Positions 27,716-37,540 of a stretch of 64,000 nt of DNA are shown piece after piece (the stretch's first letter is position 1; each line of letters opens with the position of its first letter). Made by a program: the position numbers and the translations under genes. This DNA comes from an uncultured Clostridia bacterium. GTDB lineage: Bacteria > Bacillota > Clostridia > Lachnospirales > Lachnospiraceae. The notes under the pieces were generated by a model that made no database searches, was not told the origin of the DNA, and worked only from the letters and a program-made list of their open reading frames with translations. Location of the stretch: positions 1 to 64,000 of the forward strand of contig CAOKVX010000004.1 in NCBI GenBank assembly GCA_948472945.1, written 5' to 3'.

Positions 27716-28822
27716 TTACTTCATTATCGAAACATTTATCCTAAAACCATCGCTTGTGTTAATATTAAAACTGCCGCCAAGCTTTCTTACGCGCTCTTTC
27801 ATATTAATTATACCAATTCCGCCGTCAAGCTCGTCCGGAATTTTGCCGCCGTTGTCGTATACAATAAGCTGGTAAAAACCCGGCTGCTCCCGCATGATTA
27901 TGCTTATACTGTCGCCGCTGCTGTGCTTCGCCGCATTGTTAAGGGCCTCTTTCGTAACGGCGATAAAACAAAGCTTAATTTCCTTTGGAATATCTGCGCC
28001 CATGCTGTAATCTAACTTCACGCAAAATCCGACGAATCCCGAAATAATATCATTTACAGCGCTTTCAAGATTAATCGAATCGTCATGAAGGTCGTGTACG
28101 CTCTCCCTGATACTGTTCATTGCCGCATTTAGCGTTTCTGACAGACCTTCAACATTCTTTTTTATATTCTCATCTTTCTCCAATGTACTTATCGCACCGG
28201 TCATAAGAATAGCTCGTGTAATCATATGACCAACATTATCGTGAATTTCCCTCGCTATCCTGTTTCGTTCCTCAAGGGTAGCCAGATGAATCTCATAATC
28301 CTGTCTTGCAGTCAACTCGTCATTTCTTCCCTGAATATATATATTCTGCTCCATAGCGTCATCCCTTATCTTTTTAAGCTTAGCCTCCATACCCAAATAG
28401 TCCGACATCCTCTTTTTAAGCATAAATGATAGTGCGGAAAAAAGGATAAAAAACACGGCTGACAGTAAATATGATAAATTAAAACTATTAAATTTTAAAT
28501 GTAATAATCCGTAAATTATTTTAACAATCAGGTAAAAATAAACGCCGAGCGCCGGCAGCATTTTAAAATATAAAATGTCATATAACAGCATTGGCGCAAA
28601 CGCCGTTAACTCCGGATAAAATACTGAAAACACGAGATATATTATAAGCATGGCCTCATACGCGTACCTGTTAATCGAAAACGCAGTAACGGAGCATGCG
28701 ATTGTCAGAGAAACCATGCCTGCGACAACAATCTCGACATACGGACCGTACGCCAAAATAAAAAGAAGTCCAAGAATCCACAATATTAACTTATCCTGAA
28801 GCTGTATGTCCATATTCTGCAT
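27716..28822 (-). CDS. Sensor histidine kinase, HisKA_3 family
   Basis: 368 aa from the ATG at 28822 (AAAGGA site upstream; the longer start at 28858 lacks one). Residues 1-140 hold about six membrane helices with very short loops, i.e. intramembrane sensing. Then comes a coiled coil, the H-box with His194 (EERNRIAREIHDNVGH) and a HATPase_c domain (ALNNAAKHS; YDNGGKIP; GGIGIINMKERV). It should phosphorylate the response regulator encoded next. The layout fits DesK/LiaS-type kinases that respond to membrane state or cell-envelope antibiotics. Confidence 0.93.
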   Translation of the reverse strand: MQNMDIQLQDKLILWILGLLFILAYGPYVEIVVAGMVSLTIACSVTAFSINRYAYEAMLIIYLVFSVFYPELTAFAPMLLYDILYFKMLPALGVYFYLIVKIIYGLLHLKFNSFNLSYLLSAVFFILFSALSFMLKKRMSDYLGMEAKLKKIRDDAMEQNIYIQGRNDELTARQDYEIHLATLEERNRIAREIHDNVGHMITRAILMTGAISTLEKDENIKKNVEGLSETLNAAMNSIRESVHDLHDDSINLESAVNDIISGFVGFCVKLDYSMGADIPKEIKLCFIAVTKEALNNAAKHSSGDSISIIMREQPGFYQLIVYDNGGKIPDELDGGIGIINMKERVRKLGGSFNINTSDGFRINVSIMK

Positions 28823-29030
28823 TTTATCCTTTCTTTTATTCCAGCGAACAACTGTCATAAGAATCCGTTGGATGCTAATCCAAACGAAACATAAGCGTAC
28901 AATCCGACCTTATCTTGGGCCTAACCGTCAAAAAAGAAACCGTGTCGGAGTAAAAAGTACATAAAATGTGATGCTGATATTGTAACATATACAAAATAAT
29001 GTGACAAATGTCATATCAATATACTTACAA

Positions 29031-29075
29031 TATACACTTATAATAAAACACACTTTAATTTATTATAAGTGTATA
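29031..29075. promoter_or_regulatory. 17-bp perfect inverted repeat in a divergent control region
   Basis: TATACACTTATAATAAA (29031-29047) is repeated inverted at 29059-29075, with an 11-nt centre. It lies between the two-component genes and the ABC exporter. It could be an operator for the response regulator or an RNA hairpin in the exporter leader. Confidence 0.5.
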
Positions 29076-29096
29076 CTTCGCATATACGGTTATGAT

Positions 29097-29133
29097 TTTT
29101 ATTCAGCCAAACACACGCTTTTGCTGAATAAAA
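29097..29133 (+). promoter_or_regulatory. Second inverted repeat in the ABC exporter leader
   Basis: TTTTATTCAGC (29097-29107) pairs with GCTGAATAAAA (29123-29133), an 11-bp stem with a 15-nt loop, about 80 nt before the exporter start. A few T/A bases follow, so it could be a weak attenuator. Confidence 0.45.
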
Positions 29134-29210
29134 TATGCGGATATAAATAATGCATAGCAATCTATGTATTTTAGGCTATGTAATAAAATCAACTGTTACG
29201 GAGGTAAAAA

Positions 29211-30155
29211 ATGTCTGCCATAATAGAAATTAAAAACCTTGTAAAGCGGTACAACGAGTTAATTGCGCTCGACCATTTTAACCTTGAAGTGGGCGAGGGT
29301 GAAATATTCGGTTTGCTGGGACCGAACGGTTCCGGAAAGACGACGACAATCAACTGCATTCTGTCGCTTCTAAGCTATGATAAGGGTGACATTAAAGTAT
29401 TCGGTCTAAAAATGACCCCGTCGTCATACGAACTCAAAAGACAGATTGGCGTTGTCATGCAGGACGTCGCCGTTTTCGACGAGCTGACAGTATATGAAAA
29501 TATAGATTATTTCTGCGGATTGTATATAACTGACAAAGAGCTCAAAAAACAATATGTGAAAGAAGCTATAGAATTTGTAGGGCTTGACGAATTCTCGAAC
29601 TTTAGGCCGAAAAAACTGTCCGGCGGCCTGCTAAGGCGCCTTAACATTGCATGCGGAATAGCCCATAAGCCTAAGCTTATATTTTTCGACGAACCAACGG
29701 TTGCGGTAGACCCGCAGAGCAGAAATAATATTCTCAAAGGTATAGAACAGCTTAACCGTGACGGTGCGACCATCATATATACTTCTCATTACATGGAAGA
29801 GGTTGAACAGCTTTGTTCGAGGATACTCATAATGGATAAGGGACGCAGCATCGCATCCGGAACTAAGGAAGAACTGAAGAACATGATTAAAAATACTGAA
29901 AAAATATCGGTTGAGGTTCCAAATCTTTCATCTCAGGCCATTAACGACATAAAACTGCTGCCTCACGCATATGATTTGGACTATTCAGAAAATGTCCTAA
30001 AAGTATCTTTCAGCGGCGGCTCCCACAATCTCGTGCATATTCTCGATTATATGAAGTCGAACGATTACACGCTCGGACGTGTATACTCGGAGCTTCCAAC
30101 ACTCAACGACGTATTTCTTGAAATTACCGGAACAGAACTCCGTGACAATGCGTAA
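29211..30155 (+). CDS. ABC-2 exporter ATP-binding protein
   Basis: 314 aa. Walker A GPNGSGKTT, Q-loop VMQDVAVFDELT, signature variant LSGGLLRRL, Walker B LIFFDEPTVAVDP and switch TSHYMEE. The C-terminal 90 residues form the accessory domain of drug/lipid-type exporters. A GGAGG site precedes the ATG. First gene of a three-gene exporter operon: two ABC-2 permeases follow within 15 nt and with a 14-nt overlap. The two-component system transcribed in the opposite direction suggests inducible expression. Confidence 0.93.
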   Translation: MSAIIEIKNLVKRYNELIALDHFNLEVGEGEIFGLLGPNGSGKTTTINCILSLLSYDKGDIKVFGLKMTPSSYELKRQIGVVMQDVAVFDELTVYENIDYFCGLYITDKELKKQYVKEAIEFVGLDEFSNFRPKKLSGGLLRRLNIACGIAHKPKLIFFDEPTVAVDPQSRNNILKGIEQLNRDGATIIYTSHYMEEVEQLCSRILIMDKGRSIASGTKEELKNMIKNTEKISVEVPNLSSQAINDIKLLPHAYDLDYSENVLKVSFSGGSHNLVHILDYMKSNDYTLGRVYSELPTLNDVFLEITGTELRDNA

Positions 30156-30170
30156 AGGGGGAGGATATCA

Positions 30171-31301
30171 ATGTTTTTTCATAATCTAAGATATAACTTG
30201 CTTTACTCTCTCCGCTCAAAAGTATCGTTATTCTGGACGTTCGTATTCCCTCTGGCCCTATCGACCTTTATGTTTATGGCATTCGGAAAAATATATGAGA
30301 CGACGGAGAAGTTTAAGCCTGTTCCGGTAGGAATTGTCACGGTAAATGAAAATGAGATATTTAATAAGGTACTAGATGAAGTTTCAGGTGACGACGGACT
30401 TATCATACCCAAAAATATGACAGATGAAAACGCAGTTGACGCGCTTGGCGACGGTGATATATATGGAATAATTTATGTGGATGATAATATATCACTTTCA
30501 ATAAATGAAAACGGCATTGAACAGACTATTCTTTCATCGTTTCTTGACAGGTATATACAGACAGAGAGCGTCATAATGCAGATAGCCGAAATTAACCCCG
30601 CCAATATACAAGCCGCAGTGGACAAACTTAAATCCGGTACCCTCAACTACCGCGAGCTTACCGTATCAGACGGCAACAGCGACAACCTTGTTAATTATTT
30701 TTATGCGATACTCGCAATGAGCTGCCTGTTCGCATCATTTATCGGAATAACAAGCACGCTGAACCTTCAGGCAAACTTAAGCGCGCTCGGCGTAAGGCGT
30801 TCCATTGCGCCCACGCGCAAAACCACGCTTATACTGGCAAGTTTTATAAGCAACCTTGTCATACAGTTCACAGTGGAATGTCTCGCATTGCTATACATGA
30901 TTTTCATTTTGGGAATCAATTTTGGGGATAAATATGCCGCCATAATATTGCTATTGCTAAACGGCTCATCTCTGGGTCTGTCTATGGGAATGTTCATCGG
31001 CGCCCTCTCAAAACCTGCGGGCGAGGGCATAAAAATGGGAATAGGAATCTCAGTCTCAATGATTATGAGCGTACTTGCGGATTTGTGCGCCAACGGAATA
31101 CAGGATTCAATTGAGCACACCATACCGGTTATCAACCGTATAAACCCTGCCGCTCTCATGACTGACTCGTTTTATGCCCTTAATTCATTCGATAATTATG
31201 AACGTTTCACACGCAATATGGTTATACTCGTAATTATTACATCAGCGCTGCTGACTGGAGCTATCTCAATGATAAGGAGGAACCGATATGCAAGTATTTA
31301 A
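30171..31301 (+). CDS. ABC-2 type permease (first of pair)
   Basis: 376 aa. One N-terminal helix (about 20-38), an extracytoplasmic loop of about 130 residues and five to six C-terminal helices from about 172, the ABC-2/YhgE-like layout (PF12698-type). Near-immediate downstream position of the ATPase and overlap with the next permease indicate a heterodimeric exporter. Substrate unknown; similar two-component-linked exporters move antimicrobial peptides or lipids. Confidence 0.9.
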   Translation: MFFHNLRYNLLYSLRSKVSLFWTFVFPLALSTFMFMAFGKIYETTEKFKPVPVGIVTVNENEIFNKVLDEVSGDDGLIIPKNMTDENAVDALGDGDIYGIIYVDDNISLSINENGIEQTILSSFLDRYIQTESVIMQIAEINPANIQAAVDKLKSGTLNYRELTVSDGNSDNLVNYFYAILAMSCLFASFIGITSTLNLQANLSALGVRRSIAPTRKTTLILASFISNLVIQFTVECLALLYMIFILGINFGDKYAAIILLLLNGSSLGLSMGMFIGALSKPAGEGIKMGIGISVSMIMSVLADLCANGIQDSIEHTIPVINRINPAALMTDSFYALNSFDNYERFTRNMVILVIITSALLTGAISMIRRNRYASI

Positions 31302-32433
31302 ATTATTTTTCAAGATATTAAAGACACAGCTAACTCAGATAATAATGTACATTGTAATTTTCATATTCATTGCATATATCGTTGCAGGCTCCCCTTCCGC
31401 CATGACCAGTTATTCGGAACAAAAACAGGATATTTCAGTAGTTGACGAGGACTGCACGAAAACCTCCGGTGCCCTTAAAAATTATCTTTTATCCTGCAAT
31501 AGCCAGATAGAGCTTGACGGCTATGACTTTGAGACGATACAGGATGAACTGTACAACCGCAACACCACCAACGTGATATTCATCCCCAAAGGCTTTGAGG
31601 ATGCGGTCCTATCCGGGGACACCGAGGAAATACTTGACATATATAACATACCGGGCACAATGTCCGCAAATATTGTGACCGGACAGGCAAATAACTACCT
31701 TAACGTCCTCAATTCGTATACCGCCGCCGGAATCAGTATAGAGGACGCTGTAGAAAGAACTTCTGAAACCCTGAATAAAAAGACGGATATATCATTTATA
31801 TCAGACTCCGGCGAATCAGACAGCCCTCTCTCTCTATTTTTAACATACATCGCATACGTATTTATAACAATTGCGGTAAACGGAGTTTCGCCGGTTATAC
31901 AGGTGTTAAATAAACCTGCGCTAAGGAGAAGGTTTAACTGCTCTTCCTGCAAAATAGTCAGGTCAAACGCCGGTCTAATATCGGGTATAAGCATTTTTGG
32001 CATTGCCATATGCGCAGTTTTCTCTGCGGCGGCCCTTATCACACACGGCTCCGAACTGCTCTCTGTTAAGGGACTGCTTTGCATACTGAATATGGGAATA
32101 TACATGGCAGTGTCACTCTCCATCGCCTACCTTATCGGCAGCGTGACGGTAAGCGCAAACATTATTTCAATGCTATCAAACGTTATCGGTCTCGGCTTCA
32201 GCTTTCTCGGGGGAGTATTCGTACCGATTGAACTTCTCGGAGACGGAATAATAAAAATTGCCCACTTCCTTCCAAGCTACTGGTACGTAATCGTAAAGAA
32301 TTCGATATTCAATCTGGGAAACGGCAGTACTTATCTTGATATTCTGCAGGGTATGGGAATAATGCTCACCTTTGCAGCAGCTATATTCACTGTTACGCTC
32401 GCGATAGTAAAAAACAGGCGCTCGACTTCATAA
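31288..32433 (+). CDS. ABC-2 type permease (second of pair)
   Basis: 381 aa with the same layout as its neighbour: an N-terminal helix (about 15-35), a large external loop, then five to six helices from about 185. It starts 14 nt inside the previous gene, after an AAGGAGG site, so it is translationally coupled. It ends the exporter operon; asnB starts 78 nt later on the same strand. Confidence 0.9.
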   Translation: MQVFKLFFKILKTQLTQIIMYIVIFIFIAYIVAGSPSAMTSYSEQKQDISVVDEDCTKTSGALKNYLLSCNSQIELDGYDFETIQDELYNRNTTNVIFIPKGFEDAVLSGDTEEILDIYNIPGTMSANIVTGQANNYLNVLNSYTAAGISIEDAVERTSETLNKKTDISFISDSGESDSPLSLFLTYIAYVFITIAVNGVSPVIQVLNKPALRRRFNCSSCKIVRSNAGLISGISIFGIAICAVFSAAALITHGSELLSVKGLLCILNMGIYMAVSLSIAYLIGSVTVSANIISMLSNVIGLGFSFLGGVFVPIELLGDGIIKIAHFLPSYWYVIVKNSIFNLGNGSTYLDILQGMGIMLTFAAAIFTVTLAIVKNRRSTS

Positions 32434-32511
32434 AGTAGCTAAGCGCCGCCGCATATTTCACAATAGCTTTGCATAAAATATGTAAACAACTATTTTATTA
32501 AAAGGATTCTT

Positions 32512-34371
32512 ATGTGCGGAATAGCCGGTTTTTACAATCACAATATTAATTTTACATCAGATGAGAGCAAATGGACCTCTGTTCTTGAAGCAATGAAACA
32601 GTCGCTTCACCACAGGGGTCCTGATGCTGACGGAATATTTATGTCGGAAAAATGCTGCCTCGTCCACACCAGACTTTCAATCATTGACCTTGAAAACGGA
32701 CATCAGCCCATGAATGTACACGGAGATAACTTTACAATAATATATAACGGAGAGGTATACAATATACCGGAGCTTACTAACGACCTTACACTTCGCGGCC
32801 ACAAATTTAAAACCTCATCCGACACCGAGGTTCTTTTAAGATGCTTTTATGAGTACGGCCCTGATTTTATAACACGTGTAAACGGCATATTTGCGATTGC
32901 CATATATGACAAAGTACATGACACGTTATATCTGTTCAGAGACCATATGGGAGTGAAACCTCTGTATTACAGCGTAGTAAACAACTCTGTTTACAAAGAT
33001 TCATTTGTATTTGCCTCTGAGATGAAAGCCCTTTTTGAATTTCCGTCATTAAATCCTGTCATCGACCGCGAAAGCTTCTGTGAGGTGTTCGGATTAGGGC
33101 CTGCGCGCTCTTATGGAAAAGGGGTGTTTGCAGGTGTTAAAGAGGTGCGTCCCGGAGAATATATATGCGTAAATAAATACGGTATCCATAAAGTTACCTA
33201 TTGGAGGCTCCTGTCCGCACCGCACTATGATTCATACGAGGAAACAATTGAAAAAACAAGCTTTCTCGTCACTGACGCGATAAAACGCCAGATGGTATCT
33301 GACGTTCCCATTTGTACGTTTTTGTCAGGCGGCCTCGACTCAAGCATAGTCTCATCCATATGCGCAGCCGAGTTGAAAAAACAGGGAAAAAACCTCAACA
33401 CGTTTTCGTTTGATTTTACGGATAACAGTAAATATTTTTCCCCATCGTCATTCCAGCCGTCGCAGGACCGGCCCTTCGTTGACGAGATGGTAAAATATAT
33501 AGGTTCCAACCACCATTATCTGGAGTGCACAAGCCAGATTCAGGCCGATTTGCTGTATGATTCGGTAATATCGAGGGACCTTCCTACTATGGCGGACGTA
33601 GACTCGTCCCTATTATATTTCTGCGGAATAGTAAAGGACTATAACAAGGTTGTGCTTACCGGTGAGTGCGCGGATGAAGTGTTCGGAGGATATCCGTGGT
33701 TCCACAAGGAGGAATTTCTAACGCCTAAAAACGGCCGTGAAACATTCTGTTTTACGCCGTCGCTTGAACCCAGAAAAGAATTATTACGTGAAGATTTCCT
33801 TGAATGGCTTGGACTAGATGATTACGTAAACAGCGCTTATGAAAAATCAGTCCGCGAAATTAACATACTTCCGGAGGACAACGAAATAGAAACAAGCAGA
33901 AGACGCATTTCGTATATTAACCTGCGCTGGTTTATGCAGACCCTTCTCGACAGAATGGATAGAACAAGTATGTATAACGGGCTTGAAGCCCGCGTACCAT
34001 TTGCAGATTATAGACTGGTCGAATATGTGTTTAACGTCCCTTGGTCTATGAAAGCAAAGGACGGCGTTGTCAAAAATCTGCTTAGGCAGTCCGCGAAACC
34101 GCATCTGCCTGACAATATCCTGTTCAGAAAGAAGAGTCCGTATCCGAAAACCTATAATCCGGAATACGAAAAACTTCTCGCAGACCGCTTAAAGGATATT
34201 ATCCATGATGCGTCAAGTCCGCTTCACTTTTGTATCGATAAAGATAAGCTTCTAAAGTTTCTGGGCAATCCAAAAGATTACGGAAAACCTTGGTACGGCC
34301 AGCTTATGGCCGGCCCTCAGATGATGGCTTATCTTATTCAGGTAAATCACTGGCTGAAAACTTATAATTAA
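32512..34371 (+). CDS. asnB: Asparagine synthase (glutamine-hydrolysing)
   Basis: 619 aa. The N-terminal class II glutaminase domain begins MCGIAGFYN, with Cys2 as nucleophile after Met removal, and has LHHRGPDADG. The C-terminal synthetase domain has the PP-loop FLSGGLDSS at about 270 and GECADEVFGGY. It makes Asn from Asp, Gln and ATP in the cytoplasm. An AAAGGA-like site precedes the ATG. Its stop overlaps the stop of the convergent dpaB by 4 nt. Length is typical. Confidence 0.95.
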   Translation: MCGIAGFYNHNINFTSDESKWTSVLEAMKQSLHHRGPDADGIFMSEKCCLVHTRLSIIDLENGHQPMNVHGDNFTIIYNGEVYNIPELTNDLTLRGHKFKTSSDTEVLLRCFYEYGPDFITRVNGIFAIAIYDKVHDTLYLFRDHMGVKPLYYSVVNNSVYKDSFVFASEMKALFEFPSLNPVIDRESFCEVFGLGPARSYGKGVFAGVKEVRPGEYICVNKYGIHKVTYWRLLSAPHYDSYEETIEKTSFLVTDAIKRQMVSDVPICTFLSGGLDSSIVSSICAAELKKQGKNLNTFSFDFTDNSKYFSPSSFQPSQDRPFVDEMVKYIGSNHHYLECTSQIQADLLYDSVISRDLPTMADVDSSLLYFCGIVKDYNKVVLTGECADEVFGGYPWFHKEEFLTPKNGRETFCFTPSLEPRKELLREDFLEWLGLDDYVNSAYEKSVREINILPEDNEIETSRRRISYINLRWFMQTLLDRMDRTSMYNGLEARVPFADYRLVEYVFNVPWSMKAKDGVVKNLLRQSAKPHLPDNILFRKKSPYPKTYNPEYEKLLADRLKDIIHDASSPLHFCIDKDKLLKFLGNPKDYGKPWYGQLMAGPQMMAYLIQVNHWLKTYN

Positions 34372-34946
34372 GATACTATCGGCTGAACCTGCTTTCCGTC
34401 AAGTGCGGCAAGCAGGGTTTCCTGTATTTTAGTCATATCCGCCACTAATGATTTCGGTTTTTTTGCAGGATCATCCTGACCGAAAGGAACAAAGTATATA
34501 TTCTTCATATTGAGAAGATATCCGATGTTCTTAAAATTAATTCCAAGTCCGTCATTTGTCGATACAGCGATAACGAGCGGCCTCTCATTTCGAAGATGAG
34601 CCTTTGCCGCCATAAGAACCGGGCTATCGGTTATACCGTTGCAGAGCTTTGCAAGGGTATTTCCTGTACACGGCGCGATTACCATAATATCAAACAGCGC
34701 CTTAGGTCCGACAGGCTCAGCCTGCGCAATCGTCTTCATTCCCTCTTTTTTCGCTATCTCCTCTATCTCCTTTACGTACTCGTGCGCTACCGCAAATCTC
34801 GAGTCGGTAATCTGTGTATTGAATGAAAAAACAGGAGTTATATCGGCTCCTGTAGCTTCAAGTTTCTTTAGTTCTTCTTTAACTTTAGCAAATGTACAAA
34901 ATGAACCTGTAATTGCAAATCCAATTCTGCATTCTGCTAATTTCAA
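34368..34946 (-). CDS. dpaB: Dipicolinate synthase subunit B
   Basis: 192 aa flavoprotein-like subunit of dipicolinate synthase (SpoVFB). Landmarks: CRIGFAITGSFCTFAKV at the N-terminus and MVIAPCTGNTLAKLCNGITDSP. It acts with DpaA to oxidise a lysine-pathway intermediate to dipicolinic acid, the calcium chelate of the spore core. Translation begins at TTG (34946-34944) directly after the dpaA TAA, with a strong AGGAGGGG site 6 nt upstream. Shows that the organism has sporulation genes. Confidence 0.93.
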   Translation of the reverse strand: MKLAECRIGFAITGSFCTFAKVKEELKKLEATGADITPVFSFNTQITDSRFAVAHEYVKEIEEIAKKEGMKTIAQAEPVGPKALFDIMVIAPCTGNTLAKLCNGITDSPVLMAAKAHLRNERPLVIAVSTNDGLGINFKNIGYLLNMKNIYFVPFGQDDPAKKPKSLVADMTKIQETLLAALDGKQVQPIVS

Positions 34947-35750
34947 TTAAAGCCCCTCCTTTATTACGCCAAGTATTGCGTTACCAAGTATTTCTCCAGA
35001 GGTCTTAGGGGAATATTTGCCCGGCAGGCCAAGGCTGTGCACTGCTTTAATACCGCATTTCTTACAATACACAAAATCCGTTCCGCCCGGCATTGTTGCA
35101 ATGTCTATTATTACGGTGTCCCTGTCAAAACTGTCTATCTCTTTCCTGCCGATTACCCTTGCAGGAATTGTATTAATAACAAAGTTGTATTCTTTATAGC
35201 TGTCCCTGTCGAACATTCCGCACACGTCCATTCCGTGGAATGCAGCGTCCTCGCGCTCCGCCCTCGCTCTGGCCATGACGGTCACGTATGCTCCTATCTG
35301 CCTAAGCCTCGCCGCAATTTCCTTGCCGCAGCGCCCGTAACCTGTTACAAGGCACTTTGAACCCGTTAGGTTTATATCGCCGTGCGTAATAAGCTCGGCG
35401 AGGGTTCCCTCGGCCGTTGCAACTGCATTTCTAAGGGCAACCTCCTCCATATCTTTAAAATCATACGTCTTGTATGCATCAAACTCTCTCGGTATATTCC
35501 AGCCGAATACAACGCTGTCGTGCCATAAAAGCTCCGAAACAAAGAACCATCTTTCAGACACGGGCGTAGGAAGAACTACAACCTTACTGTCAGCAAGTAC
35601 CTCCTCGAGGGTTACGCCTATAACTCCGCTGTAACCTTTAAGAATCTCCCTGCATGATATATCAAATGCCTTAACCTCGAACCCGGCATCCAATAACGTC
35701 TTTGCGAGATAGCACTGTCTTAAATCACCGCCGACAACTGCAATCTTCAT
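34947..35750 (-). CDS. dpaA: Dipicolinate synthase subunit A
   Basis: 267 aa. The N-terminal region (MKIAVVGGDLRQCYLAKTLL) resembles the dipicolinate synthase N domain, and residues from about 125 form a Rossmann fold (KCLVTGYGRCGKEIAARL, glycine-rich dinucleotide site). Slightly shorter than the B. subtilis protein (about 297 aa). Directly abuts dpaB. Normally expressed in the mother cell under sigma-K; I did not find a clear sigma-K promoter in the 53 nt upstream. Confidence 0.93.
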   Translation of the reverse strand: MKIAVVGGDLRQCYLAKTLLDAGFEVKAFDISCREILKGYSGVIGVTLEEVLADSKVVVLPTPVSERWFFVSELLWHDSVVFGWNIPREFDAYKTYDFKDMEEVALRNAVATAEGTLAELITHGDINLTGSKCLVTGYGRCGKEIAARLRQIGAYVTVMARARAEREDAAFHGMDVCGMFDRDSYKEYNFVINTIPARVIGRKEIDSFDRDTVIIDIATMPGGTDFVYCKKCGIKAVHSLGLPGKYSPKTSGEILGNAILGVIKEGL

Positions 35751-35803
35751 ATATTACCACCTCCCTCATAATGCAATATATGTAATCGTACGGGCTATGG
35801 TGA

Positions 35804-36589
35804 TTACACTATATCCTTTTTTTCGAACTTAAAGTATGCGGACGCAATTCCCACCGCAGTGAATATAATTCCCACAGACAGATATTTCACCTCAATTCCC
35901 GCGTTTGTTATTATATAAGAGCTGTCCGTATATCCATACGGCGTGATATATTTCAAAAATCCTGCCTCTTTCGTAAGGTTAGCTATTATGTTTAGAAAAT
36001 ATAGAAGCGCAGTTAATCCCAGACCTACTCCAAATCCTCCCCTGCTTATAAATGCCGATACCCCAAAGCATACCGCCGCAATTTCGGCCTGAAGCATTAT
36101 ATACGCCAAAAATAATAAGGCAAGGAGCTTAATATCCGGTGTTTCACCGATAGCCAATACGCATAATGATGTGACAGTGATAGCCGCCGCATTCATAATA
36201 ACAATCTGAAGCAGCACGGCACAGAGCTTTTCTGTTACAACCCTCCGCCTGCTTACGGGATGCGTAAGCAGAAATTCTGCCGTGTGCTCCCTTTCCTCCC
36301 CTGCAAGCTCCGATATTCCGAGAAGCGCTGCAAAAAATGCACCTCCTAGACCAAGCAAATTTCCACACTCTACACCAAAAAATCCTATAAATTCCCCAAA
36401 ATTAATCTTATCCATACCAAATGCCGCTGAAAAGCTGCCCATATCGGAAAACATACTGTTGATTTCGCTCATCTGCCTCCCCATCTCCGGATAAATCAGA
36501 ATACATACCGCAAGCATAAACGCTATGACTGAAGTCCATATTATCAACATATTCCTACCCTGTTTCATATTATGTCTAAGTATACTCAT
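35804..36589 (-). CDS. ABC-2 permease
   Basis: 261 aa from the ATG at 36589, placed after GAGGAAAA at the end of the ATPase gene; the longer frame start is unlikely. Six hydrophobic helices with an extended loop after the first, and the segment LAGEEREHTAEFLLTHPVSR typical of ABC-2 permeases of the NatB/YtrC-like class. Partner of the ATPase encoded just upstream. Function probably drug, ion or peptide export. Confidence 0.88.
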   Translation of the reverse strand: MSILRHNMKQGRNMLIIWTSVIAFMLAVCILIYPEMGRQMSEINSMFSDMGSFSAAFGMDKINFGEFIGFFGVECGNLLGLGGAFFAALLGISELAGEEREHTAEFLLTHPVSRRRVVTEKLCAVLLQIVIMNAAAITVTSLCVLAIGETPDIKLLALLFLAYIMLQAEIAAVCFGVSAFISRGGFGVGLGLTALLYFLNIIANLTKEAGFLKYITPYGYTDSSYIITNAGIEVKYLSVGIIFTAVGIASAYFKFEKKDIV

Positions 36590-36590
36590 A

Positions 36591-37469
36591 TCAGTTTTCC
36601 TCCATTTTTCTGTAATAATGCATGAACACTTCTTCCAAATCCGGCTCTGCAATATTTACATCGGTTATAGGAAGTTTTGAAAGAGCGTCCATTAGCGTCT
36701 GAGGCTTGCCGATGTACAGAAAATTCACCGAATCCCCGTCTATCTTTACATCTTTAATTCCTTCGATTGAAGGCGGAACACCCGTTCCTCTTATTATAAC
36801 CCGCTTTGCGTGTGCATCACCCAGATTCTCAATACTGTCGCAGGCCATTACCTGCCCATCGCGGATTACGGCCGCATGACGGCAGTGATGCTGCACCTCG
36901 GAGAGGACATGCGATGAAAGTAAAATTGTCGCCCCTTTGGCATTTCTGTCCTCCAATACAGAATAAAACTCACGCTGCATTAGAGGGTCAAGCCCGCTTG
37001 TAGGCTCGTCAAGTATACACAGCTTAGGCATATGCTGCAGGGCGCACACAATCGACACCTTTTTGCGGTTACCAAGCGACAGCTCATTTATCTTTCTTTC
37101 AGTGTCAAGTTCAAACCTCTCACAAAGCTTTTTCGCCTCATAGGCGCAGTCCATACCGCGCAGCCTGGCAGAATAACGTAAACATTCGCTAACCTTCATG
37201 CCGTGGTAAAACGCGGGTTCAGATGGCATGTAACCAATTTGCCCAAGAATTTTTTCCTTATTCTCAACAATATCCATTCCAAAAATTCTTGCCAAGCCGC
37301 CCGTCGGTGAGATTAATCCCAAAAGCACACGTAAAGTTGTGCTCTTTCCGGCGCCGTTCGGGCCGATAAATCCAAAGAAGTCCCCCTCCGGGACGGACAG
37401 GTCTACGTCTATAATTCCTCTTGATTTACCATAATACTTCGTCAGGGCATTTGTTTCTATTATGTTCAT
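36591..37469 (-). CDS. ABC transporter ATP-binding protein
   Basis: 292 aa from the ATG at 37469 (AAAGGAG site). Walker A GPNGAGKST, Q-loop GYMPSEPAFYHGMKV, signature LSLGNRKKVSIVCAL (variant of LSGGQ), Walker B LCILDEPTSGLDP, switch SSHVLSE. The layout resembles YtrB/bacitracin-type importer-exporters. It has a consensus promoter and an inverted repeat in the leader, so it is probably repressed by a GntR-like protein encoded elsewhere. Confidence 0.93.
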   Translation of the reverse strand: MNIIETNALTKYYGKSRGIIDVDLSVPEGDFFGFIGPNGAGKSTTLRVLLGLISPTGGLARIFGMDIVENKEKILGQIGYMPSEPAFYHGMKVSECLRYSARLRGMDCAYEAKKLCERFELDTERKINELSLGNRKKVSIVCALQHMPKLCILDEPTSGLDPLMQREFYSVLEDRNAKGATILLSSHVLSEVQHHCRHAAVIRDGQVMACDSIENLGDAHAKRVIIRGTGVPPSIEGIKDVKIDGDSVNFLYIGKPQTLMDALSKLPITDVNIAEPDLEEVFMHYYRKMEEN

Positions 37470-37509
37470 ATTATTGCCGCTCCTTTCAAGATAGCAAAAA
37501 AACACAGTA

Positions 37510-37540
37510 ACATTTAACATTTAGTTTAATTGTTAAATGT
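37510..37540 (-). promoter_or_regulatory. Putative operator of the ABC operon
   Basis: ACATTTAACA (37510-37519) and TGTTAAATGT (37531-37540) form a 10-bp inverted repeat with an 11-nt centre, overlapping the expected transcript start just past the -10 box. This is where a repressor such as a GntR/YtrA-like protein would bind. Confidence 0.5.
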
